Positions 1-8,544 of a stretch of 64,000 bases of DNA are shown in pieces. The notes under the pieces were generated by a model. The model saw nothing but the letters and a program-made list of their open reading frames with translations, searched no databases and was not told the DNA's origin. The stretch comes from Pandoraea anapnoica (lineage in GTDB: Bacteria > Pseudomonadota > Gammaproteobacteria > Burkholderiales > Burkholderiaceae): positions 1 through 64,000 of the forward strand of contig NZ_CABPSP010000019.1 of NCBI RefSeq assembly GCF_902459765.1, read 5' to 3'. Both the position numbers and the translations under genes were made by a program. Position 1 is the first letter of the stretch. Each line of letters opens with the position of its first letter.

Positions 1-8
1 TGAAATAC

Positions 9-39
9 AAAACGCCCGATGCGGTGCATCGAGCGTTTT
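9..39 (-). terminator. Intrinsic terminator downstream of mltA
   Basis: An inverted repeat pairs AAAACGC plus CGATGC (9-22) with GCATCG plus GCGTTTT (26-39), with a three-base loop and one mismatch. Read on the minus strand, the GC-rich stem ends in TTTT followed by GTATTTC. It lies 66 bases past the mltA stop codon, where a minus-strand terminator is expected. Confidence 0.6.
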
Positions 40-41
40 AA

Positions 42-69
42 CCTGAAATAACTGTCAACCTATTTCAGG
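42..69. repeat. Perfect 9-bp inverted repeat beside the mltA terminator
   Basis: CCTGAAATA (42-50) and TATTTCAGG (61-69) are exact reverse complements around a 10-base loop. The sequence TGAAATA also occurs at 1-7, so the right arm could pair with either copy. This may be a second AT-rich hairpin in the mltA 3' region. Its function is unknown. Confidence 0.4.
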
Positions 70-105
70 ACTTGACACGTCGGTAATTGCCGAAAGCGCT
101 CTGGC

Positions 106-1248
106 TTACTGGTTCGGCAGGAACACCCACATCTTGCCGCTCTGACGCATACGTCCGGCCAGATCACCCGCATCGTCGCCCAATCCCCAGAAAAAGTCCG
201 CGCGAACGCCGCCCTTGATCGCACTGCCTGTGTCCTGCGCGAACATCAAGCGGTTGATCGGCGAATTGGCCTGCGGCCCGAACGGCGGACGCGTCGTCGA
301 CAGGAACACGGGGCTGCCCAGCGGGATCGACGCCGGATCGACGGCAATCGAGCGCTCTGCCGTCAACGGCACGCCCAGTGCCCCGATCGGGCCTTCAATG
401 CCGCCCACGCCATGGTTTGGCATCTCGCGGAAGAAAACGAAGCGCGGATTCACATCAAGCAGAGCATCCACGCGCGACGGGTTCGCGCGCGCCCAGGCAC
501 GAATGCCCTGCATCGTCGCCTGCGCCGCCGTGATCTCGCCGCGATCGATCAGCCAGCGGCCAATCGACTTGTACGGCTGATCGTTGTTGCCGCCGTAGCC
601 CACGCGCATGATCGAACCGTCGTCGAGCACGACCTGACCGGAGCCCTGAACTTGCAGGAAGAACGCCTCGATAGGGTCGTCGACATACACCAGCTCGTAG
701 CCTCGCAACATGCCGCTGCGCATCAGTTCGGCACGGGCGGGAAGCGATCCGGCCTTGCGTCCGGCGGGCCATTTGTATAGCGGCGTCTGGTAGACCCCGC
801 TTCGCACGCGCGAGCCGTGGAGCAGCGGTTCGTAGTAACCGGTGATCAGGCCCGTCTGCGTCCCATCGGAGTTCGCGATGCGAAACGGCGTAAAGTACTG
901 CTCGAAGAACTGACGGACGGAGGCCGCGTCGAGATCGTCAAGCTGCTCGGAGGCCCGGCAAGCCGGTTGCCACTTCGCCTGACGGCCCAGTTTCACGCAG
1001 GTTTGCGCCAGCGCGAGACGCGCGCCGATCAGGGAATCGTCCTGCCAGCCGTCGACGTCGGCCCATGTCACGGCCTGCATGCGTCCTGCACCGGCCGGAG
1101 GCGTCGCCACATTCGAAGGCGGAACGCCTGGACGCGACGGGGTCGACGGGGGCACACTCGAACAACCATAGAGCAATGCGGCAAACGCGGCGAGCGCCAG
1201 GCCCCGGCCGGCGCGCCACCGCCCGAACACATTCAGGAAGAGCGTCAT
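106..1248 (-). CDS. mltA: Membrane-bound lytic murein transglycosylase A
   Basis: Lipoprotein of 380 residues that cleaves the MurNAc-GlcNAc bond of peptidoglycan to form 1,6-anhydromuropeptides at the outer membrane. The chosen start gives a short signal sequence ending in a lipobox (LLYGC, residues 25-29); longer in-frame starts add about 90 low-complexity residues and bury that signal. The double-psi barrel is recognisable (VQGSGQ, YGGNNDQPYKSIGRWLIDRGE). The C-terminal 3D domain carries the catalytic region QDTGSAIKG...RADFFWG, where the Asp of RADFF matches the MltA catalytic aspartate. Length matches the family. Its ATG shares two bases with the ATG of a divergent plus-strand ORF. Confidence 0.95.
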   Translation of the reverse strand: MTLFLNVFGRWRAGRGLALAAFAALLYGCSSVPPSTPSRPGVPPSNVATPPAGAGRMQAVTWADVDGWQDDSLIGARLALAQTCVKLGRQAKWQPACRASEQLDDLDAASVRQFFEQYFTPFRIANSDGTQTGLITGYYEPLLHGSRVRSGVYQTPLYKWPAGRKAGSLPARAELMRSGMLRGYELVYVDDPIEAFFLQVQGSGQVVLDDGSIMRVGYGGNNDQPYKSIGRWLIDRGEITAAQATMQGIRAWARANPSRVDALLDVNPRFVFFREMPNHGVGGIEGPIGALGVPLTAERSIAVDPASIPLGSPVFLSTTRPPFGPQANSPINRLMFAQDTGSAIKGGVRADFFWGLGDDAGDLAGRMRQSGKMWVFLPNQ

Positions 1249-1489
1249 GAGTAATCTGTTCGATGAATATCCGGCCTTGCTGGTGTTGCCGGAGGTGTTG
1301 CTGGCGATCGTGATCGTCGCCGCTATCGTGATCCTGCGACGCAAGCCATCGCCCGGACGCAGGGTTCGCCAGATGCGTGCCACCCGGCCGATGCCGAGCG
1401 ATACGGTGGACGGGGTGGATCCCGTGAACCCACGCGACGCGTCCGGCGATCCTCTCAAGAAGGAAGACTGGTCCGACGACCGTCGCTGA
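1247..1489 (+). CDS. Putative small membrane protein divergent from mltA
   Basis: An 80-residue ORF with one strong hydrophobic segment (about residues 10-29, PALLVLPEVLLAIVIVAAIV), then a basic stretch and a hydrophilic acidic tail, as in a single-pass inner-membrane protein with a cytoplasmic tail. A good Shine-Dalgarno (AGGAAGAG) precedes the ATG by a few bases. The opposite-strand reading is low complexity, which favours this strand. The start codon overlaps that of divergent mltA (CATG). I recognise no family. It could instead be a chance ORF in the mltA 5' region. Confidence 0.4.
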   Translation: MSNLFDEYPALLVLPEVLLAIVIVAAIVILRRKPSPGRRVRQMRATRPMPSDTVDGVDPVNPRDASGDPLKKEDWSDDRR

Positions 1490-1534
1490 CGCGCCAGTCT
1501 GTCGAACCGCGCAAACAGTGCACGCATGCCCGGC

Positions 1535-1909
1535 TCAGTGGAGCGTGCGCGGCATGGTCAGCGCGAATTCCGCGATGGGCGCTTCGAAGCGCGTGCCGTC
1601 CTCCGCCACACAGAAGTACTCGCCGCGCATGGTGCCCACCGGCGTGGCGACCATCGCCCAGCTCGTGTATTCGAACTGTTCGCCCGGCTGGAGGAACGGC
1701 TGATGTCCGACCACGCCCAGTCCGTTTACTTCCTGCACCTTGTTGTCACCGTCGGTAATCACCCAGTGACGCGAAATCAGCTGTGCCGGCACCTCGCCGC
1801 TGTTGCGGATGGTGATCGTGTAGGCGAAGGCAAACTGCCTCCGATCCGGTTCCGATTGTTCCGGGAGGTACTGCGGACGCACGGTGACGGTAAATTCGTA
1901 CTGGCTCAT
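1535..1909 (-). CDS. apaG: ApaG family protein
   Basis: Protein of 124 residues, the usual ApaG length. It is a single ApaG/DUF525 fibronectin-III-like beta-sandwich, with recognisable family segments [25 protein letters not shown] and the C-terminal [14 protein letters not shown]. The biochemical role of ApaG is unsettled: it was named for an effect linked to Co2+ sensitivity and diadenosine tetraphosphate, and it also occurs as a domain in F-box proteins. The start is fixed by a CAGGAAC ribosome site just upstream; the longer upstream reading has no homologous content. It lies on the same strand as mltA and divergent from rpe, an arrangement common in Burkholderiales. Confidence 0.93.
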   Translation of the reverse strand: MSQYEFTVTVRPQYLPEQSEPDRRQFAFAYTITIRNSGEVPAQLISRHWVITDGDNKVQEVNGLGVVGHQPFLQPGEQFEYTSWAMVATPVGTMRGEYFCVAEDGTRFEAPIAEFALTMPRTLH

Positions 1910-2253
1910 CGGGTGTTCCTGTAGCGCATGCGTGCTCTCTGATGTTGTTCTGGTCTGACTCTTATGGGACGGCGGCGGGTTCCAGCAGCGTGACAGGTGA
2001 AAAACACAAATGCTGTCCCGTTTTGCAAGGCATTCTGCGGCAAGTCGTCGCGGGTCGCAACCAGCAAACGCCCGCCGAATGTCACCCAAACACTCGCCCA
2101 ACACCCCCGAGACGCTCCGGCGTCGAACTTAGCACCGAATCTTTCGTTGTATCCCACGGAAAGGCTTTCCGGCCGGGGTCTCCGGCACGCAACGGGCAAG
2201 CGTCATGTGAAAGCTTTAAAATAGCGCTTTTACGCCTTCCCCCTTGCCCTGCC
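1910..2253. other. apaG-rpe divergent intergenic region
   Basis: This 344-base gap carries promoters for two divergent genes. On the rpe side a -10-like TAAAAT lies at 2217-2222 without a convincing -35 partner. ORFs that extend rpe or apaG into this region have no recognisable protein content. I see no RNA gene or further coding capacity. Confidence 0.4.
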
Positions 2254-2934
2254 ATGACGCAATTCTGTATCGCCCCCAGCATCCTGTCCGCCGACTTTGC
2301 CCGGCTGGGCGAAGAAGTCCGTAACGTCGTGGCGGCGGGCGCCGACTGGATTCACTTCGACGTAATGGACAACCATTACGTTCCCAACCTGACGATCGGC
2401 CCGATGGTCTGCGAAGCCATTCGCCCGCACGTGGATGTGCCGATCGACGTGCACCTGATGGTGCGCCCGGTCGACCGTATCGTGCCCGACTTCGCCAAGG
2501 CCGGCGCCAATCTGATCACTTTCCACCCGGAAGCCTCGGAACACGTGGACCGCACGCTGAGCCTGATTCGCGACAATGGCTGCAAGGCCGGTCTCGTCTT
2601 CAACCCGGGCACCCCGCTGCATTACCTCGATCACGTGATGGATCGCCTGGACATGGTGCTCATCATGTCGGTCAACCCCGGTTTCGGCGGTCAGTCGTTC
2701 ATTCCGGAAGCACTCAATAAGCTGCGCGCGGTACGTGCCCGGATCGACGCGTACACCGCCGAGACCGGCCGTGAGATCCGTCTCGAGATCGACGGCGGCG
2801 TGAAGGTCGACAACATCGCCGAAATCGCGGCGGCAGGCGCGGACACATTCGTCGCAGGTTCGGCCATCTTCGGCAAACCCGACTACAAGGCGGTAATCGA
2901 TCAGATGCGCACCCAACTCGCGAGCGTCGCATGA
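2254..2934 (+). CDS. rpe: Ribulose-phosphate 3-epimerase
   Basis: Cytosolic TIM-barrel enzyme of 226 residues that interconverts D-ribulose-5-phosphate and D-xylulose-5-phosphate in the pentose phosphate pathway. It begins [16 protein letters not shown] and contains the metal-binding and catalytic blocks [29 protein letters not shown] and the phosphate-binding IDGG. The ATG at 2254 was chosen because the family begins here; upstream in-frame codons add an unrelated low-complexity extension. The stop overlaps the gph start (ATGA), so the two are translationally coupled. rpe-gph-trpE order is widespread in proteobacteria. Confidence 0.97.
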   Translation: MTQFCIAPSILSADFARLGEEVRNVVAAGADWIHFDVMDNHYVPNLTIGPMVCEAIRPHVDVPIDVHLMVRPVDRIVPDFAKAGANLITFHPEASEHVDRTLSLIRDNGCKAGLVFNPGTPLHYLDHVMDRLDMVLIMSVNPGFGGQSFIPEALNKLRAVRARIDAYTAETGREIRLEIDGGVKVDNIAEIAAAGADTFVAGSAIFGKPDYKAVIDQMRTQLASVA

Positions 2935-3647
2935 TCCAGAATCCGCATCTTCAGCTGGACGGCATCCGCGCCGTGCTGATCGACCTCGACGGCACGCTCG
3001 TCGACACCGCAGGCGACTTCGGTGTCGCATTGAACGCCATGCTCGCCGACCTCGGCGCCGAACCGGTGCCGGTCGAGCGTCTGATGACGTTCGTAGGCAA
3101 GGGCACGGCCAACCTCGTGCGCAAGACGCTTGCCGAACGTTTCCCCGAGTCGGACATCGACGGGCTGTTCGACCGTGCGCAAGACAAGTACGAAGCCGTC
3201 TACACGTCGATCAACGGCGAGAACACGGTGCTCTATCCGGAGGTGCGCGAAGGGCTCGCCGCGTTGCGCGAAGCCGGTCTGCCGGTGGCCTGCATCACGA
3301 ACAAGCAGCATCGCTTCGCGGTCGACCTGCTCGCACACTATGGCCTGAGCGATCAGTTCGACCTCGTGTACGGTGGCGACTCGTGGCCCAAGCGCAAGCC
3401 GGACCCGATGCCGCTCGTCAAAGCGTGTGAAGTGTTCGGTGTGACGCCCGCACAAACGGTGCTCGTCGGCGACTCGGGCAACGACGCGCAGGCCGCCCGC
3501 GCCGCAGGCTGCCGCTCACTTACGGTGCCGTATGGCTACAACCATGGCGAATCTATACAAACGATCGACACGGATGGTATAGTCGCCTCAATTCTGGGCG
3601 CTGCCCGGGCGATTCTGCCCAAAGCGACGTCCGCACTGGCGAACTGA
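2931..3647 (+). CDS. gph: Phosphoglycolate phosphatase
   Basis: HAD-superfamily phosphatase of 238 residues that removes phosphate from 2-phosphoglycolate, a by-product of DNA repair and oxygenase chemistry. Motif I is [12 protein letters not shown] (nucleophile and acid/base Asp), motif II ITNK, motif III the Lys in KRKPDP, and motif [16 protein letters not shown]. The helical cap lies between motifs I and II. Its start overlaps the rpe stop by four bases. It lies directly upstream of the trp leader region. Gph and CbbZ subfamilies are hard to separate by eye; position next to rpe and trpE favours Gph. Confidence 0.95.
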   Translation: MIQNPHLQLDGIRAVLIDLDGTLVDTAGDFGVALNAMLADLGAEPVPVERLMTFVGKGTANLVRKTLAERFPESDIDGLFDRAQDKYEAVYTSINGENTVLYPEVREGLAALREAGLPVACITNKQHRFAVDLLAHYGLSDQFDLVYGGDSWPKRKPDPMPLVKACEVFGVTPAQTVLVGDSGNDAQAARAAGCRSLTVPYGYNHGESIQTIDTDGIVASILGAARAILPKATSALAN

Positions 3648-3707
3648 ATTCGTCATCTTCCACACTGCATTCAAGCAATGTTCCTGAACAAGAAACGGAG
3701 TCTTAGC

Positions 3708-3752
3708 GTGATCGACCGGGGGGCCTGGCCCTGGCGACGCTGGTCCTGCTGA
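3708..3752 (+). CDS. trpL: trp leader peptide (trpE attenuator)
   Basis: A GTG-started 14-codon ORF reads MIDRGAWPWRRWSC and stops at TGA 3750-3752. Three of its 14 codons are Trp (3726, 3732, 3741), clustered near the end as in classical trp leader peptides. A Shine-Dalgarno GGAG (3697-3700) lies seven bases upstream of the GTG. An in-frame ATG at 3678 would extend the peptide by ten residues but has no ribosome site. The ORF sits between gph and trpE and is followed by stem-loops. The simplest reading is that ribosome stalling at Trp codons senses charged tRNA-Trp and controls trpE readthrough. Confidence 0.85.
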   Translation: MIDRGAWPWRRWSC

Positions 3753-3808
3753 ACCCTTCCCAAAGGGGTGGCCGGGACCGCCGAAGCTCGTCTTCGGCAA
3801 CCCGTTTC
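3720..3808 (+). promoter_or_regulatory. Predicted trpE transcription attenuator
   Basis: Several alternative stems can form. GGTCC (3742-3746, overlapping the last Trp and the Ser codon) pairs with GGACC (3775-3779). CCCTT (3754-3758) pairs with AAGGG in the next bases. A 7-bp hairpin GCCGAAG/CTTCGGC (3780-3786 with 3792-3798) is followed by a moderately T-rich tail (GTTTCTT) and is the best terminator candidate. The sequence alone does not settle which stems act as antiterminator. About 270 further bases separate this from the trpE start; they hold small hairpins but no ORF I support. Confidence 0.6.
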
Positions 3809-4067
3809 TTGCATCGTTGTTGTTCCCAAGAAGTCATCAATCGGCGCGCCGTCCCGTACGGCGTGCGGATTCGTCGAGACGCATCGTTTCTTCGGCTTTC
3901 GTCGAACCCTCGCGGTCGCATCCCCGATGCGCACGGGTTCGCTGCGAACCGGTGCGCCGCGACGTGGGTCAGCACATCCCACCCCGACACGACTCAGGTA
4001 TTCTCAACGCCAATCCACGCCGATTCTGCGGGACCGCCCGCCGGCAAACTTGCAGGCAGAGTGCAAC

Positions 4068-5573
4068 ATGACCGAACTCGAATTCAAATCGCTGGCCAAT
4101 CAGGGCTTCAACCGCATTCCGCTGATCGCAGAAGCCTTTGCCGATCTCGACACCCCGCTATCGCTTTATCTCAAGCTCGCGTTGGGGGACCGTCGCGGTG
4201 CGAACACCTTCCTGCTGGAGTCCGTCGTCGGGGGCGAGCGCTTCGGCCGTTACTCCTTCATCGGCCTGTCCGCCCATACGCTGTTGCGCAGCTTCGGCCC
4301 GAAGACCGAAGTCGTGCGCGACGGCGCCGTCGTCGAGACGCATGAGGGCGACCCGCTCGAATTCATCACCCAGTTTCAGGCGCGCTTCAAAGTGGCGCTG
4401 CGCCCGGGCATGCCGCGTTTCTGCGGTGGCCTTGCCGGCTACTTCGGCTACGACGCCGTGCGCTACATCGAGAAGAAGCTCGCGCACACCGCGCCGCACG
4501 ACGACCTGAATCTGCCGGACATCCAGTTGCTGCTCACCGAAGAACTCGCTGTGATCGACAACCTGACCGGCAAGCTGTACCTCATCATCTACGCCGACCC
4601 CACACAGCCAGAAGCCTATTCGAAGGCGCGTCTGCGCCTGCGCGAGCTGCGCGCGCGCCTGAAAGCGCCGGTCGACGCCCCCGTCACGTCCGGCAGCGTG
4701 CGCACCGAGACCTTCCGCGAATTCGCCAAGCCTGACTATCTGGCCGCCGTCGCCAAGGCGAAGGAAGCCATTGCCGCCGGTGAACTGATGCAGGTGCAGG
4801 TCGGCCAGCGCCTCATCAAGCCGTACCGCGACGCCCCGCTCTCGCTTTATCGTGCGCTGCGCTCGCTCAACCCGTCGCCGTACATGTACTTCTACAACTT
4901 CGGTGACTTCCAGGTCGTGGGCGCATCGCCGGAGATTCTGGTGCGTCAGGAACGTCGTCAGATGCCGGACGGCGAACACGAGATCGTGACGATCCGTCCG
5001 CTCGCAGGCACGCGTCCGCGCGGTTCAACGCCCGAGCGCGACGCCGAACTGGCGAAGGAATTGCTTGGCGATCCGAAGGAAATCGCCGAACACGTGATGC
5101 TGATCGATCTGGCTCGCAACGACGTGGGCCGCATCGCGCAAACCGGCACCGTCGAAGTCACCGACAAGATGGTAATCGAGAAGTACTCGCACGTGCAGCA
5201 CATCGTGAGTTCTGTGGAAGGCCGCCTGCAACCGGGCCTGTCGAACATCGACGTATTGCGCGCCACCTTCCCGGCTGGCACGCTCACCGGCGCACCGAAA
5301 GTGCGTGCGATGGAGCTGATCGACGAACTCGAACCGGTCAAGCGCGGCCTCTACGGCGGCGCGGTGGGCTATCTGTCGTTCGGCGGTGAAATGGACGTCG
5401 CCATCGCCATTCGCACCGGTGTGGTGAAGGACGGCAATCTGTACGTGCAGGCCGCCGCTGGCATCGTGGCCGACTCGGTGCCCGAGTCGGAATGGCAAGA
5501 GACGGAGAACAAGGCGCGCGCCGTGCTGCGCGCGGCCGAACAGGTGCAGGACGGACTCGACGCAGAGTACTGA
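4068..5573 (+). CDS. trpE: Anthranilate synthase component I
   Basis: Protein of 501 residues that, with the TrpG glutaminase, converts chorismate to anthranilate, the first step of tryptophan synthesis. The feedback-inhibition element LLES lies at residues 49-52. The chorismate-binding C-terminal half shows PSPYMYF, GASPEILVR, IRPLAGTRPRG, LIDLARNDVGR and FPAGTLTGAPKVRAME. The start is the last ATG before the conserved N-terminus; upstream in-frame sequence is the leader region and not protein-like. Unlike the usual trpE-trpG-trpD-trpC arrangement, trpE is followed by a strong terminator, and trpG lies about 15.8 kb away beyond unrelated genes. Confidence 0.98.
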   Translation: MTELEFKSLANQGFNRIPLIAEAFADLDTPLSLYLKLALGDRRGANTFLLESVVGGERFGRYSFIGLSAHTLLRSFGPKTEVVRDGAVVETHEGDPLEFITQFQARFKVALRPGMPRFCGGLAGYFGYDAVRYIEKKLAHTAPHDDLNLPDIQLLLTEELAVIDNLTGKLYLIIYADPTQPEAYSKARLRLRELRARLKAPVDAPVTSGSVRTETFREFAKPDYLAAVAKAKEAIAAGELMQVQVGQRLIKPYRDAPLSLYRALRSLNPSPYMYFYNFGDFQVVGASPEILVRQERRQMPDGEHEIVTIRPLAGTRPRGSTPERDAELAKELLGDPKEIAEHVMLIDLARNDVGRIAQTGTVEVTDKMVIEKYSHVQHIVSSVEGRLQPGLSNIDVLRATFPAGTLTGAPKVRAMELIDELEPVKRGLYGGAVGYLSFGGEMDVAIAIRTGVVKDGNLYVQAAAGIVADSVPESEWQETENKARAVLRAAEQVQDGLDAEY

Positions 5574-5670
5574 TCCCTGCACCCTCACACCGCTGCACCA
5601 ATGTGAAGCGCATTGCCGTTTAAAACGCAACACGCTTCCCTACATTGCATATCGGTGACGCTTCACCCGG

Positions 5671-5718
5671 AAAGGCCTCGAATCGACGCTCTAGTCGATT
5701 CGAGGCCTTTCTTGATTT
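5671..5718 (+). terminator. Strong intrinsic terminator after trpE
   Basis: A perfect 17-bp stem is formed by 5671-5687 and 5694-5710 around a six-base loop (GCTCTA). The 3' arm ends in CCTTT and is followed by CTTGATTT. It lies about 100 bases after the trpE stop and should isolate trpE from the efflux operon. Confidence 0.85.
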
Positions 5719-5812
5719 AGCACAACCGTTCGCTTTTTTCGACCGCTTTGGTATACGCCGATTGACGTCACCCACGATATAGTTAGGTGTCCGTCGGGAG
5801 GTCGAAGCTTCT

Positions 5813-7429
5813 ATGGCGAAACCATGCAATCCACGTATGCGTTCTGGCATCGCGAATACCCCAGCGATGTCCCCAACGTCCGTCAGATCCGATCGGCCCA
5901 ATAGCCGCATTGGGCACAGGCCCCTCATATCGATCACCGCCGCGCTTGCCGCTGCCGTGCTCAGCGGCTGTATCTCGATGGCGCCCACTTACGAGCGCCC
6001 CGCCGCCCCTGTCTCCAATGTGTGGACGCCGGACGCTAGCGCCTCACCCGCCACGGCTACGGCACAACCTGCGTCCGCGCTCGACTGGCGTGAGTACTTC
6101 GCCGATCCGCAGTTGCGCAGCCTCATCGACACCGCCCTCGCGAACAATCGCGATTTGCGCGTCGCGTTGGCGCGTGTGGAGCAGGCGCGCGCGGTGTACG
6201 GCATTCAACGCGCCGATCTATTTCCTTCTGCTGGCATCGGCGCGAGCGGCACACGGCAACGTCTGCCCGGTGACCTGAGTCTCACCGGCAATCCCTACAT
6301 CAGCAGCCAGTATCAGGTCGGTCTCGGCCTGTCGACATGGGAGCTGGACTTCTGGGGTCGCATCCGCAATCTGAAAGACGCCGCACTCGACGACTTTCTC
6401 GCATCCGACGCCTCGCGCCGCGCGCTGGAACTCAGCCTGATCTCGCAAGTTGCGCAGACGTGGCTGAGTCTGCGCGAATTCGACGAACGCATCGCGCTCG
6501 CCCAGCAAACGGTCGACAGCCGCGCCGAGTCGCTGCGCATCTTCACGCGACGCGAGCAAGTCGGTTCGACGTCGAAGCTCGATCTCACTGAAGTCACCAC
6601 GCTCTGGCAACAGGCACGGGCGCTCGTCACGCAACTCGAACAGCAACGCGCAGCGCAAGCGCACGCGTTGCAAGTGCTTGTCGGCGTGCCCATCGATACC
6701 TCACCGCAGGCGCTTGATCGCACAGTCGACGATGCCCGCCTGATGCGCGATCTCGACCCCGGCTTGCCGTCGTCGTTGCTGGAGGATCGTCCGGACATCA
6801 TCGCGGCCGAGTATCAACTGCGCGCAGCGCACGCCAACATTGGCGCAGCTCGCGCGGCATTCTTCCCGCAGATCACGCTGACGGGCTCCGTCGGCACGGC
6901 AAGCAGCGCGCTCGACGGTCTGTTCAAAGCGGGCAGCGCGGCGTGGACCTTCACACCCAGCATCAACATTCCGATTTTCCAGGGCGGACGTCTCGTCAAC
7001 AATCTCGATCTGGCCGAAGCGCGCCGCGTGGAGTCGGTGGCGAATTACGAGAAGACCATTCAGGGCGCATTTCGCGACGTCGCCGATGCGCTGAGTGCAC
7101 GCCGCTGGCTCGCCGAGCAGGTGACGATCCTGCAAGCGACGCAGGACGCGCAGGCGGAACGCGCACGTCTCGCCAAGCTGCGTTACGACCACGGGGCCGC
7201 CGCGTTCCTCGAAGTGCTCGACGCTCAACGCGACCTCCTCGCCATCGAACAAACCACGGTGCAGACGCGACGCGCGCTGCTTTCCGCACGCGTATCGCTC
7301 TACACGGCGCTCGGCGGCGGCAGCCGACTCATGCCCGCGGCCGACACCCCCTCGGGACTGTTCGGACAAACGCCCCGCGTCATCGAGCCATCGCCGGGCA
7401 CGGCGAACACCGCGCCGACCGTCCAATAA
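5813..7429 (+). CDS. RND/NodT-family outer membrane efflux lipoprotein
   Basis: Outer-membrane factor of 538 residues, TolC-like, which forms the exit duct of a tripartite exporter. A lipobox (VLSGC, about residues 47-51) follows a hydrophobic segment and is typical of the NodT/OprM lipoprotein subfamily; the following residues ISMAPTYERP are also typical. Two outer-membrane efflux repeats follow (about residues 95-290 and 310-500), with family segments SRRALELSLISQVAQTWLSL and FPQITLTGSVG. The N-terminus before the lipobox is long; GGGAGG precedes the ATG at 5813, but an ATG at 5867 is possible. It heads an operon with a HlyD adaptor, an ABC ATPase/permease and a permease. Confidence 0.92.
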   Translation: MAKPCNPRMRSGIANTPAMSPTSVRSDRPNSRIGHRPLISITAALAAAVLSGCISMAPTYERPAAPVSNVWTPDASASPATATAQPASALDWREYFADPQLRSLIDTALANNRDLRVALARVEQARAVYGIQRADLFPSAGIGASGTRQRLPGDLSLTGNPYISSQYQVGLGLSTWELDFWGRIRNLKDAALDDFLASDASRRALELSLISQVAQTWLSLREFDERIALAQQTVDSRAESLRIFTRREQVGSTSKLDLTEVTTLWQQARALVTQLEQQRAAQAHALQVLVGVPIDTSPQALDRTVDDARLMRDLDPGLPSSLLEDRPDIIAAEYQLRAAHANIGAARAAFFPQITLTGSVGTASSALDGLFKAGSAAWTFTPSINIPIFQGGRLVNNLDLAEARRVESVANYEKTIQGAFRDVADALSARRWLAEQVTILQATQDAQAERARLAKLRYDHGAAAFLEVLDAQRDLLAIEQTTVQTRRALLSARVSLYTALGGGSRLMPAADTPSGLFGQTPRVIEPSPGTANTAPTVQ

Positions 7430-7448
7430 ATTAAAGAGGTCATAGAAG

Positions 7449-8534
7449 ATGACACTTCTTAATACGAAAAATCTGGCCAAAAAACTCGTTCCGGCCCTGA
7501 TCGTGCTCGTCGCGATCGGGCTGGGATGGTACGGATGGAAGACCTACAGCCACACCGGCCCGGGCGATGGTTTCGCCAGCGGCAACGGACGCATCGAAGC
7601 CACTGAAGTCGATATCGCGACGAAGATGGCCGGGCGCGTCGAAGCCATTTACGTGCGCGAAGGCGACTTCGTGAAGGCGGGGCAAGTCCTCGCCAAGATG
7701 CAGATCGACACGCTCAACGCTCAGCGCGACGAAGCCCGCGCACAGTATCAACAGGCCGTGACCAACGTCGCCGCGATTCAGGCGCAAGCCGCCGCACGCC
7801 TGTCGGACAAGGCGACTGCCGAAGCCAACGTGGCTGCACGCGAGGCCGAACTCGACGCCGCACAACGCCGCCTCTCGCGCTCGGAAACGCTGTCGAAGGA
7901 AGGGGCATCGTCGGTGCAGGAGCTCGACGACGACCGCGCACGTGTACGCAGCACCCGCGCCGCCGTCACCGCAGCCAAGGCGCAGGTCGCCGCCGCGCAA
8001 TCGGCCGTGGAAGCGGCTAACGCGCAAGTCACCGGGTCGAAATCGACGGTCGAAGCCGCGCAGGCCACCATCAGCAGGATCGAAGCCGACATCACCGACA
8101 GCGAACTCAAGGCACCGCGCGACGGACGCGTGCAGTATCGCGTCGCGCAGCCGGGGGAAGTGCTCGCGGCGGGCGGTAAGGTCCTCAACCTCGTCGACCT
8201 GTCGGATGTGTACATGACGTTCTTCCTGCCCGAAGCCGTCGCGGGACGCCTCGCGATGGGCGCCGAAGCCCGCATCGTGCTCGACGCCGCGCCGCAGTTC
8301 GTCATTCCCGCCAGCATCTCGTTCGTCTCCAGCACGGCGCAGTTCACGCCGAAGACTGTCGAGACCGAGAGCGAGCGCCAGAAGCTGATGTTCCGCGTGC
8401 GCGCGCAGATCGCGCCCGAACTGCTGCAACAACATCTGAAGCTCGTGAAGACCGGTCTGCCCGGCGTGGCATGGGTGAAGACCGACAGCAAGGCAGAGTG
8501 GCCAGCCCAGTTGCAGACCAAGCTGCCGCAGTGA
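7449..8534 (+). CDS. HlyD family secretion/efflux adaptor protein
   Basis: Periplasmic adaptor (membrane fusion protein) of 361 residues linking the inner-membrane ABC transporter to the outer-membrane factor encoded upstream. An N-terminal membrane anchor (about residues 13-30) precedes a lipoyl half-motif ([38 protein letters not shown]). A long Ala/Gln-rich alpha-hairpin (about 90-205) and the second lipoyl/beta-barrel half ([25 protein letters not shown]) follow. It resembles E. coli YhiI, whose gene also precedes rbbA. A purine-rich ribosome site (AAAGAGG) lies upstream, and the gene starts 20 bases after the outer-membrane factor stop. Confidence 0.92.
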   Translation: MTLLNTKNLAKKLVPALIVLVAIGLGWYGWKTYSHTGPGDGFASGNGRIEATEVDIATKMAGRVEAIYVREGDFVKAGQVLAKMQIDTLNAQRDEARAQYQQAVTNVAAIQAQAAARLSDKATAEANVAAREAELDAAQRRLSRSETLSKEGASSVQELDDDRARVRSTRAAVTAAKAQVAAAQSAVEAANAQVTGSKSTVEAAQATISRIEADITDSELKAPRDGRVQYRVAQPGEVLAAGGKVLNLVDLSDVYMTFFLPEAVAGRLAMGAEARIVLDAAPQFVIPASISFVSSTAQFTPKTVETESERQKLMFRVRAQIAPELLQQHLKLVKTGLPGVAWVKTDSKAEWPAQLQTKLPQ

Positions 8535-8544
8535 GCCGCGCATC

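Noticed and set aside
5762-5783. TTGACG and TATAGT upstream of the efflux operon as a promoter
   Set aside because: The hexamers are only 10 bases apart, too close for a sigma-70 promoter; either may be part of another, unresolved promoter.
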